A stretch of DNA of 64,000 nt from Clostridium sp. C8-1-8 (GTDB lineage Bacteria; Bacillota; Clostridia; Clostridiales; Clostridiaceae): NCBI RefSeq assembly GCF_009928445.1, contig NZ_JAABNO010000012.1:1-64000 (forward strand), read 5' to 3'. Made by a program: the position numbers and the translations under genes. The notes under the pieces were generated by a model. The model ran no database searches. It saw only the letters and a list, made by a program, of their open reading frames with translations, and was not told the origin of the DNA. This document shows, in pieces, positions 42,353-49,770 of this stretch. How positions within the stretch are numbered: the stretch's first letter is position 1; each line of letters opens with the position of its first letter.

Positions 42353-43309
42353 ATGTTAAAAACAAAGATTATAAAATTTTGTACTATAGCTCTTTCCTTA
42401 ACTCTACTAGTGTCATTGTCAACAACAAAAAATACAAATGCAGCTATGTCCCATAGTAAATTCTTAGGTAATATAATATCATACAATATCCCTTCTAACT
42501 TCGACACTTATTGGAATCAAGTAACTCCAGAAAATGCTACAAAATGGGGTTCTGTTGAAGCAAATCGTGGCAATATGAATTGGAGCGGTGCAGACCTTGC
42601 TTATAATTACGCTAAAAGTAAAAACTTCCAATTCAAGTTTCATACTCTAGTTTGGGGCTCTCAGGAACCAGATTGGATCTCCAAACTCTCAGCCGCTGAC
42701 CAAAAGGCTGAAGTATCTGAATGGATTCAAGCAGCCGGTAAGAGATATTCTGGAGCAGCCTTTGTAGATGTAGTAAATGAACCCCTTCACACTAAGCCTT
42801 CTTTCAAAAATGCTATAGGTGGAGATGGTACTACCGGATGGGACTGGGTTGTATGGTCCTTTGAACAAGCTAGAAAAGCCTTCCCAAATTCTAAACTACT
42901 ACTAAATGAATATGGTATAATCGGTGACCCTAATGCTGCTAATAACTATATAAAAATCGCAAATATCCTTAAATCTAAAGGGCTTATAGATGGAATCGGC
43001 ATACAATGTCATCAATTCAATATGGACACCGTTTCTGTGGCTACAATGAAAACAGTTTTAAACACCTTATCCTCAACAGGCTTACCTATATATGTATCAG
43101 AGCTTGATATTAGCGGGGATGATTCAACTCAACTTGCAAGATACCAACAAAAGTTTCCAGTACTATGGGAGAATCCTAATGTTAAGGGTGTTACCTTATG
43201 GGGATATATACAAAACCAGACTTGGAAACCTGACACCTATTTAGTTACTTCATCAGGTACAGAAAGACCTGCACTTAAATGGTTAAAAAGCTATCTTTCA
43301 ACTCATTAA
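42353..43309 (+). CDS. Secreted GH10 endo-1,4-beta-xylanase
   Basis: A 318-residue enzyme. A signal peptide spans residues 1-30 (KIIKFCTIALSLTLLVSLS, cleavage after TNAA or nearby). The GH10 barrel has acid/base Glu143 in DVVNEPLH, nucleophile Glu250 in IYVSELDISG, HTLVWGSQEPDW and the C-terminal GVTLWGYIQNQTW. It has no carbohydrate-binding module or dockerin, so it is a free single-domain xylanase. ATG at 42353 follows AAAGGAGTG, located after the GH43-CBM6 stop; the two form an operon for outside attack on arabinoxylan. It feeds the PTS/GH3/GH43 and glucuronate genes elsewhere in the window (inference). Confidence 0.93.
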   Translation: MLKTKIIKFCTIALSLTLLVSLSTTKNTNAAMSHSKFLGNIISYNIPSNFDTYWNQVTPENATKWGSVEANRGNMNWSGADLAYNYAKSKNFQFKFHTLVWGSQEPDWISKLSAADQKAEVSEWIQAAGKRYSGAAFVDVVNEPLHTKPSFKNAIGGDGTTGWDWVVWSFEQARKAFPNSKLLLNEYGIIGDPNAANNYIKIANILKSKGLIDGIGIQCHQFNMDTVSVATMKTVLNTLSSTGLPIYVSELDISGDDSTQLARYQQKFPVLWENPNVKGVTLWGYIQNQTWKPDTYLVTSSGTERPALKWLKSYLSTH

Positions 43310-43461
43310 TAAGTCAAAGATTTTTGACCATTAACTAGGCTTTACAAAAATACTTTGTATTAATGTGTCAAAGTATTACACTCACCAATTCTCACTAAGT
43401 TTACGTTATGTTGAATAATTACTTGAATCTGAAACTTATAAAATGTTGACAATATTTATGA

Positions 43462-43504
43462 AAGCCATGCATCGACAAACCTAATAGTTTTCAATGCATG
43501 GCTT
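43462..43504. terminator. Hairpin between xylanase and KDG kinase genes
   Basis: AAGCCATGCAT pairs perfectly with ATGCATGGCTT around a 21-nt loop. It lies in the 349-bp space between the convergent GH10 (+) and kdgK (-) genes, in which no other feature is seen. Confidence 0.6.
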
Positions 43505-43658
43505 ATTAGAAAAGTTTACTATATACAAACTTAATTTATACAGGTTCAATAATATTGACTTCTGAGGATTATAGAGCATAGATAAATTAATAGTTGAAGT
43601 TATATAACTATATTCTCAAAGAAACTCTTATTCTAGGCTCATTTGCCAGATCTTTTAA

Positions 43659-44606
43659 TTATCTATCTACACTTTTTCGCTTTCCCATAAAGGTTAAAAG
43701 CTGCTCAAAATATGGATAGCCTTCCATATCTCCCTGTACAAGAGTGGCCATAGCCCCTACTCCGTTGCCTAGTTGTCCACACTCTTCTAAACTTAAGTTT
43801 CTTAATATTCCAGATAAAAATCCTGCCGCAAAGCCATCACCAGCTCCAACAGTATCTACAGGGTTCTTAATCTCATAGCCGCCTACATAAGTTCCACCAG
43901 AACTATTAGCAACATAGCAGCCTTTCTCACCAAGCTTCACAGCTACTAGCTTACAGCCTAGGTCAAGGAACTTATTAGCTATTTGTTTTTCATCCCTAGT
44001 TCCTAGAAGCATCTCTCCTTCTGAAATACCTGGTAAAACTATATCCGAACTTCTTGCTATATCTAACAATATAGGTTTAGCTTCTTCTATATCCCATAAC
44101 TTCAATCTTATATTAGGATCAAAGGATATTCTTATATTATTCTCCCTTGCTATCCTCAAGACTTCAAATACAACCTTTTTCAAGCCATCAGACAGTGCTG
44201 GAGTTATGCCAGTGATATGAATTATTTCAGCTTGTTTAATATATTCTAAATCTAATTCTTCTACTGTTAATGTAGTGGCTGCTGAGTTTTGTCTATAATA
44301 ATAAACATTAGGATTTTCTCCACCAAATCTTTCTTTAAAAAGAATAGCACTGCTTTTTTCATTGGTAAATTTCGTTCTAGAGGTATCTACACCCTCTGAT
44401 CTTATAGCATTTCTAATATACCTTCCAAACTCATCTTCTCCTAATTTTGAGAACCAGGCTGCTTCATGTCCAAGTCTTGAAAGTGCTATAGCCACATTAG
44501 ATTCTGCTCCAGCTATAGATTTATTAAAGCTACTAACATACCTTAGCGGTCCATTTGACTGTGGATTAAAAAGCACCATAGTTTCTCCAAAGGTTAATAC
44601 GTCCAT
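43659..44606 (-). CDS. kdgK: 2-keto-3-deoxygluconate kinase (PfkB family)
   Basis: A 315-residue ribokinase/PfkB-type sugar kinase. The N-terminal VLTFGETMVLFNP, the central YYRQNSAATTLT and the C-terminal anion hole with catalytic Asp in DTVGAGDGFAAGF match KDG kinases. It phosphorylates 2-keto-3-deoxygluconate to KDPG in the cytosol. The gene lies downstream of GH2 in PTS locus 2 rather than in the uxaC-uxuA-uxuB-kdgA operon (53896-58002), but fills exactly the missing step there. ATG at 44606 follows GTAGGTGG. Other PfkB substrates cannot be fully excluded from sequence; context makes KDG most likely. Confidence 0.85.
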   Translation of the reverse strand: MDVLTFGETMVLFNPQSNGPLRYVSSFNKSIAGAESNVAIALSRLGHEAAWFSKLGEDEFGRYIRNAIRSEGVDTSRTKFTNEKSSAILFKERFGGENPNVYYYRQNSAATTLTVEELDLEYIKQAEIIHITGITPALSDGLKKVVFEVLRIARENNIRISFDPNIRLKLWDIEEAKPILLDIARSSDIVLPGISEGEMLLGTRDEKQIANKFLDLGCKLVAVKLGEKGCYVANSSGGTYVGGYEIKNPVDTVGAGDGFAAGFLSGILRNLSLEECGQLGNGVGAMATLVQGDMEGYPYFEQLLTFMGKRKSVDR

Positions 44607-44725
44607 GTTATATATCCACCTACTCTTAGTTCAGTTTTTTAATTATATATTTTTATTCTAGTGAAGTTGCTGAAGCTTAGCACCATAGAAAAATCAGCGT
44701 ACTGAGTCCACAGCCCTATCTATAT

Positions 44726-44818
44726 ATGTACGACTTCACATTAAAATCTATTTTTTCAAATTCTACTCTCAGAATCCATAAGAGTTTTAAAAATAGATTT
44801 AGTATTTAAGTGGTACAT
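44726..44818. repeat. Palindromic element, family B (copy B2)
   Basis: The ends ATGTACGACTTCAC and AAGTGGTACAT pair, and inner AAAATCTATTTTTTCAAA pairs with TTTTAAAAATAGATTT. It abuts the stop codon of the GH2 gene (44821), so it probably forms the 3' hairpin of that transcript. The remainder of 44607-44725 shows nothing. Confidence 0.7.
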
Positions 44819-44820
44819 CT

Positions 44821-47106
44821 TTATTTCTTAGGAATAACATTTAGCTCATCGTTGATTACACCTAAAAGTTCCTTTGGTATTCTAAACATAGATCTTTTAG
44901 ACATACCTTCTATTGAAATAAGTCCCATCATTACTTTGAATCTAGGCTCTTCAGCAGTTTCTCCAAAGAACTTTTTAAATACTGCTTTTGCCTGTTCATC
45001 TTCATAAAGCTTTTCTACAGAATCGTATATTGAATAATATCCATCCTTAACAACTATCTCTTTAACTTCAGACAAATCAAACTTCTCAAACCAGTTAGTT
45101 ACATGTTTCTTTTCTTCTTGCTTTGGAAGTATATAGCTTTCATCTATTTTATCAACTCTGTTTAACAGCATCTCATCTGTGTAACTATTATTTTTTTCAT
45201 CAAAGCCTTCAATTCTAATAGAATTTTCTCCTGAGGCTAGTTTCACATTCTTAAATGATTTCATTGGTTCACTATGGCTGATTTCAGCAGCAAGCTTATC
45301 ATTTACATATAGCTTAATATTGGACAAGTTAGAAAGCACTATAATATCGTTTAGTTCCTTATGTCTATTAACAAATCTGCTACCAGCTAGCTTCACAAAA
45401 GGTTCCTTTGACCAGTAGGCCTTACATAAATAAAAGGCGTCCTTCTTTACTTTTCTGTCTATAGTTACGAGCCCCTTTTGGTTTCTTCCTTTTTCTCCGC
45501 CTTCATTTCTAATTTCACTACCGAAATCAAACATTGCCCATACATATCCACCTAGAACAAAGTCTCTCTCTCTAAAGGTTCTAAGCGCATTGTCCTGGAA
45601 TAGCAATTGGTACTCTTCAGTATAGTCTTTTACTGTAGGTTCATAAGAATGAAGCCTTGGGTTAGTATCTACTCCATATTCAGTAACCATAACTGGTTTG
45701 TTAGGTCTTGTAGCATGAAAATCATCTAACCTAATTCCTAAATCTTTAATTTCCTTGTAGTACCAGCCATAATAAAGGTTATATCCAACAAAATCTGTTA
45801 AATCATTTAATGGACTTTCATTAGCCACAGTATGAATGTTGGCCTGAGCTATAAATCTTGTTGAATCTAAACTTTTAGCAGTAGAAACTAGCTCTTCCAC
45901 CATCTTATAGGTATTTTCATTTTCTACTGCTATAGTTATTTCATTTTGAACTCCCCAGCAGTAAATTGAGGTGTGGTTATAGGCCTGTTTTATTAAACAT
46001 TCAAGCTGTTCTTTAGCATTTCTATTTTCTTTATCAACTGTAGTTGGTATACTGATAAAAGGAATTTCTGCCCATATTAGCATACCTTCACGGTCACAAA
46101 GGGTATAGAAATAATCATCGTGCTGGTAGTGAGAAAGTCTAATGCTGTTAGCACCTACTTCCTTTATGATTGACATATCCAATTCCATATGTTCTTTGGT
46201 TAAGGCATTACCAATCTTAGCAAAGTCTTGATGTCTGCTAACACCGTTTAGCTTAATAGGCTTGCCGTTCAAAAATACACCTTTTTCTGGAGTTATCTCT
46301 ACAGTTCTAAACCCAATCTCAATTATCTTTTTATCACAAAGCATATCTTCTGAGTATATCTCAGCCTCTAATCTATAAAGATAAGGACTTTCTATACCTT
46401 GCCAAAGCTCAGGATTATTGATTCTCTCAACCAAGTGGAATTTAAATTCCTTATGAATATCAGCTTCAACAGTTTTATCAAGTACTATATTATCCTCTTT
46501 ATCTAATAGTCTAAAATTTAACCTACCAGTCTTTGCTTCAGTTAACTCGTTTACTACTGCCCCTCTTATTTCAAGCTCAAAGATTCCATCCACTATATTT
46601 CTTTGACTTAAGTATATGCCGTCTCTTCCATTGTCCATAAGATCAAAGTGAAGTGCCTCTGAAACAATTAATTTCACCTCACGATATATTCCTCCATAAA
46701 AGGAGAAATCAGCCATTAGTGGGTACACATCTTTATGACTGCTGTTATCTACAATTATTGATATTAGATTTTCTCCTGCTCTCAAAAAAGGAGTCAAAAA
46801 CACTCTATACATTGAGAAGCCACATCTGCTGCCACCAGCCAACTTACCATTAACATAAACCTTAGAGATTAAAGAAGCTGACCCTATTTCTAAAAATATA
46901 TACTTAGCTAACTCTTCAGCACTAACATCAAGCTTTCTTTGATAAAAGCATTGGCCTTTAAACATTCCCTCTCCACTTTGTCCATCAATTGCATTAAAGC
47001 AGTGAGGTAAATTCACTAATTCAGCTTCCTCTATTTCTTTTTCTATATAAATTTCGTTATTTTCTTTTGTAAAGCTCCATTTATCATTTAAATCCATTAT
47101 CCTCAT
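44821..47106 (-). CDS. GH2 glycosidase (beta-galactosidase/beta-glucuronidase type)
   Basis: A 761-residue enzyme with GH2 order: jelly-roll sugar-binding domain (about 1-180), immunoglobulin-like domain (about 185-285), TIM barrel (about 290-580) with acid/base Glu in IYCWGVQNEIT and nucleophile Glu in VMVTEYGVDTN, and a C-terminal beta domain plus a ~100-residue extension. No signal peptide, so cytoplasmic. The domain make-up fits beta-galactosidase; beta-glucuronidase is possible and would suit the adjacent KDG kinase and the nearby glucuronate operon. ATG at 47106 follows GTAGGTG. It sits between PTS locus 2 and kdgK in the same direction and probably hydrolyses the imported sugar. Confidence 0.85.
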   Translation of the reverse strand: MRIMDLNDKWSFTKENNEIYIEKEIEEAELVNLPHCFNAIDGQSGEGMFKGQCFYQRKLDVSAEELAKYIFLEIGSASLISKVYVNGKLAGGSRCGFSMYRVFLTPFLRAGENLISIIVDNSSHKDVYPLMADFSFYGGIYREVKLIVSEALHFDLMDNGRDGIYLSQRNIVDGIFELEIRGAVVNELTEAKTGRLNFRLLDKEDNIVLDKTVEADIHKEFKFHLVERINNPELWQGIESPYLYRLEAEIYSEDMLCDKKIIEIGFRTVEITPEKGVFLNGKPIKLNGVSRHQDFAKIGNALTKEHMELDMSIIKEVGANSIRLSHYQHDDYFYTLCDREGMLIWAEIPFISIPTTVDKENRNAKEQLECLIKQAYNHTSIYCWGVQNEITIAVENENTYKMVEELVSTAKSLDSTRFIAQANIHTVANESPLNDLTDFVGYNLYYGWYYKEIKDLGIRLDDFHATRPNKPVMVTEYGVDTNPRLHSYEPTVKDYTEEYQLLFQDNALRTFRERDFVLGGYVWAMFDFGSEIRNEGGEKGRNQKGLVTIDRKVKKDAFYLCKAYWSKEPFVKLAGSRFVNRHKELNDIIVLSNLSNIKLYVNDKLAAEISHSEPMKSFKNVKLASGENSIRIEGFDEKNNSYTDEMLLNRVDKIDESYILPKQEEKKHVTNWFEKFDLSEVKEIVVKDGYYSIYDSVEKLYEDEQAKAVFKKFFGETAEEPRFKVMMGLISIEGMSKRSMFRIPKELLGVINDELNVIPKK

Positions 47107-47298
47107 TTATATTCACCTACTTTTATAATCTAATTTACAGATTAGCTCTGTGATTTGGTTCAAAATACAAACTATACTAACTTTATTTTTCATTGATAAA
47201 TTGCATAACTATAATTTATCCCTACCAATCTAGAATATATTTACCACTTTACTTCAAGAGTATCTTAATTTAAAAGATAAGTTCACCTAATTATATGG

Positions 47299-47389
47299 AT
47301 GCACCACTTCGTAGTAAGCCATTTTTTTAAATCCTCTCACCAAATACCGTGAGAGTTTTAAAAATAGATTTCAGTTAGAAGTGATGCAT
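47299..47389. repeat. Palindromic element, family B (copy B3)
   Basis: The ends ATGCACCACTTCGTA and GAAGTGATGCAT pair. The inner CCTCTCACCAAATACCGTGA contains a short stem, CTCAC with GTGAG. AGAGTTTTAAAAATAGATTT is identical to copy B2. It lies between the GH2 gene and the 3' end of the PTS IIC gene. Confidence 0.7.
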
Positions 47390-47391
47390 CT

Positions 47392-47497
47392 TTATAGGGT
47401 TCCTAACTCAACTATTAAGTTATACGTGCCCGATATTCCCCAGAAGCCGCGATTATCGAACAAGTATAACTTAAGTTTCGATATAGGAACCCTTTAA
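47392..47497. repeat. Structured 106-bp inverted-repeat element
   Basis: TATAGGGTTCCTA then, after 11 nt, AAGTTATAC on the left mirrors GTATAACTT then, after 11 nt, TAGGAACCCT on the right. The two 11-nt intervals are unpaired and symmetric. The centre (CGATATTCCCCAGAAGCCGC) is unusually G+C-rich for this region and can form its own small stem with GATTATCG. It lies 20 nt after the PTS IIC stop. It may be a structured RNA, terminator or small mobile element. With B3 it fills the 47107-47516 gap. Confidence 0.55.
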
Positions 47498-47516
47498 AGG
47501 TGAACTTAAATCTATA

Positions 47517-48806
47517 TTACTTTACTTCTTCTACTGCTGTTTGTTGCTCTAAAGCATAAGCTTCTCTATCTGCTTTTCTAAAGAATGGATACCAAACTGC
47601 CATTTCTAGAATTACAAGTACAACTTGAAGCACAGCTATCTTCCAGCTTCCTTCCATAAGTCCACTGAAGATTATTGGCATACCACTCATTGGAGCCATT
47701 CCAGCTACTCTTGGAACTATACCTATAACAGTTAATCCATAAGCAATAATTAGATTGATTGCATTCATGAATATAAATGGTACAGCAAATCTTACATTGA
47801 AGACTAAAGGTGTACCAAAAACCAAGGGTTCGCTTATACCGAAAAGTGATGGTAGCGTTGATAATTTACCTAAGGTTTTGTATTGTTTACTCTTTGCGAA
47901 TAATAACATAAGTAGAGCAAACCCTATTGCACTGGCACTAACAGTATAAGTACTAACAAATGCACGTCCTGTTATATTTGGAAGAGCTTGACCTGCTGAA
48001 TAAGCAGTTAATTGGGCTGCATCCATTGCTGTAAATATTGGAAGAACCACTGAGTAAATAACCAAAGTTCCATGAATACCAAAGAACCATAACACTTGAG
48101 CAAATGTCCATAAAAGTATAACTGAAACTATATTTCCACCAACACCTTGAAGTGGAGTTTGAATAAAAGCATATATAAATGCATGCATAGTCTTATATGG
48201 AGTTGCTGCAAAAACACCTGATATAATTAAGAATAGGATTGCAACAGCAAAACCTGGTATTAAACTACTGAAACTGCTGGATACTACTGGTGGTACACTA
48301 GCTGGCATCTTAATAGTCCAACCTTTTTGTTTAATATAGATATATAATCTTGTGGCTACCAAACTTATAATAATTGCTGAGAATATTCCCTTCGCACCTA
48401 GCCAATCCATAGGTATTGACGTAATTGTAGCATTATTCACTTTAGTTACAGAAAGCGGAGTCACTACAAAGAAGCACACTGCTGCTAATAAGGATGGTAA
48501 AATCGGATCCTCTTTATACTGTTTTGCATAACTACCTGCTATAGTAATTAAAAACACCACTGCTAAGAAGTTAGTTGTGAATTGAATAGATGTATTTAAA
48601 ACTGCTGCTATTCCAGAGCTAGCAATAAAGCTTTTATATGCAGGTATTTGCAGATTTAAAAATAGTGAAGCAAATGCACCTAAAAGTGTTACTGGCATTG
48701 CTACCATCATTCCGCCTGTGATTCCATTTGCCAACTTACTTTTTTGAACCTTGTTTAGTATTGGTGCAATTTTTTTATTAATAGCCTTTGAATCAAACTT
48801 AGCCAT
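47517..48806 (-). CDS. PTS lactose/cellobiose-family permease EIIC (locus 2)
   Basis: A 429-residue Lac-family EIIC, paralogous to the permease at 26149: GGMMVAMPVTLLGAFASLFL, FFGIHGTLVIYSVVLPIFTA, and the pocket motif GISEPLVFGTPLVFNVRFA in place of GITEPIIFGTPLILNP. Eight to ten membrane segments. It moves and phosphorylates an oligosaccharide with EIIA and EIIB of the same operon. ATG at 48806 follows AAAGGGGG. The following genes are GH2 and KDG kinase, so the cargo could be a galactoside or a uronic-acid-containing disaccharide (inference). Confidence 0.9.
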   Translation of the reverse strand: MAKFDSKAINKKIAPILNKVQKSKLANGITGGMMVAMPVTLLGAFASLFLNLQIPAYKSFIASSGIAAVLNTSIQFTTNFLAVVFLITIAGSYAKQYKEDPILPSLLAAVCFFVVTPLSVTKVNNATITSIPMDWLGAKGIFSAIIISLVATRLYIYIKQKGWTIKMPASVPPVVSSSFSSLIPGFAVAILFLIISGVFAATPYKTMHAFIYAFIQTPLQGVGGNIVSVILLWTFAQVLWFFGIHGTLVIYSVVLPIFTAMDAAQLTAYSAGQALPNITGRAFVSTYTVSASAIGFALLMLLFAKSKQYKTLGKLSTLPSLFGISEPLVFGTPLVFNVRFAVPFIFMNAINLIIAYGLTVIGIVPRVAGMAPMSGMPIIFSGLMEGSWKIAVLQVVLVILEMAVWYPFFRKADREAYALEQQTAVEEVK

Positions 48807-48853
48807 TATAAATCCCCCTTTAGAATTTAGCCTTAATGAGTTTTTCTATAAAA

Positions 48854-49159
48854 TTAACCTAATAATTTAAGTGCATCATTTAATACGTTTTCACCATTTA
48901 AAGTACCATAGTCCATCATATCTATTACTGCAACCTTAATTCCCTTTGGCTCGTATTTTTCTCTTATCTCATCTTCTAGATAAGATATTTGAGGTCCTAA
49001 AAGCAAAACTTCTGTTGGCTCTTCATACTCTTCGAATTTTGACTCTGACATAGCTATTATCTTCGCTTCAATTCCCTTTTTCTTTGCACTTTCTTGCATC
49101 TTACCCATTAGAATACTTGTTGACATTCCTGCTGCACAAACCAATGTAATATATTTCAT
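48854..49159 (-). CDS. PTS lactose/cellobiose-family EIIB (locus 2)
   Basis: A 101-residue EIIB with phospho-cysteine Cys8 in ITLVCAAGMSTSILMGKM, and LLLGPQISYLED and VIDMMDYGTLNGE. It closely parallels the EIIB at 27460. ATG at 49159 follows GGAGGAAAT. It lies between EIIA and EIIC in a single sigma-54-driven operon; unlike locus 1, the 78-nt EIIA-EIIB gap here has no second sigma-54 promoter. Confidence 0.93.
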   Translation of the reverse strand: MKYITLVCAAGMSTSILMGKMQESAKKKGIEAKIIAMSESKFEEYEEPTEVLLLGPQISYLEDEIREKYEPKGIKVAVIDMMDYGTLNGENVLNDALKLLG

Positions 49160-49237
49160 AACTATTTCCTCCTAAAAATTCACATTATTTTTTGATTATA
49201 TTTTTAAACAAGCTTGTTTTGTTAACTACTAAATATC

Positions 49238-49555
49238 TTATTTTCTAAATTCCTCATACATAGAAATCATTTCTTGTGCCAGATCACGTACAGTGATTGC
49301 ATTCATCAAGTGATCTTGTGCATGAATCATAAGTAAACTTATTTCAACCTTATCTCCTGCAGATTCGCTTTGTATTAATCTAGTTTGGAAGTTGTGAGCT
49401 TTATTTAAAGCTTCGTTTGCTTCCTTTATCTTATCCTTTGCGGCTTCCAATTCACCCTTTTTAGCTAGCTTTATAGCATGCATTGCTTTACTTCTCGCAT
49501 CACCACCATTTACTATAAGTTCCATGACTATTTGTTCTTTATCTACTGTTTCCAT
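49238..49555 (-). CDS. PTS lactose/cellobiose-family EIIA (locus 2)
   Basis: A 105-residue EIIA: ELIVNGGDARSKAMHAI at the start and the phosphorylation region MIHAQDHLMNAITVRDLA. It accepts phosphate from HPr and donates it to the EIIB at 48854. ATG at 49555 follows AGAAGGTGAA. It is the first structural gene after the sigma-54 promoter at 49607 and after the regulator gene. Confidence 0.93.
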   Translation of the reverse strand: METVDKEQIVMELIVNGGDARSKAMHAIKLAKKGELEAAKDKIKEANEALNKAHNFQTRLIQSESAGDKVEISLLMIHAQDHLMNAITVRDLAQEMISMYEEFRK

Positions 49556-49606
49556 TGCTTCACCTTCTAATCAACATTTTTTATTTGTCTTACGCTTATA
49601 TATAAA

Positions 49607-49621
49607 GCAAGACCCGTGCCA
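49607..49621 (-). promoter_or_regulatory. Sigma-54 (-24/-12) promoter before PTS EIIA (locus 2)
   Basis: On the minus strand TGGCACGGGTCTTGC followed by TTT, a consensus sigma-54 core with GG at -24 and GC at -12. It is located about 50 nt before the EIIA start and downstream of the LevR-like gene. The AACACACAT motif seen at locus 1 is absent here, so enhancer sites differ. Confidence 0.88.
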
Positions 49622-49743
49622 AAGCAGAAATTATATAAATTTATCTCAATAAAACCTCTTGTTCCTTCATTCATAAGCCTTTAAACGTAAAATAAAAAAG
49701 CTTTCAAAAAGTATTGATGTGCTTTACTTTTCGAAAACTTTTC

Positions 49744-49770
49744 AAAGCACATTAAAGATGTGCTTTATTT
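49744..49770 (-). terminator. Hairpin at the end of LevR-like gene (locus 2)
   Basis: AAAGCACAT and ATGTGCTTT form a 9-bp stem with a 5-nt loop that overlaps the stop codon region. A second AAAGCTTTCAAAAAG/CTTTTCGAAAACTTTTC inverted region lies just downstream. Probably the transcript end of the regulator gene. Confidence 0.45.
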
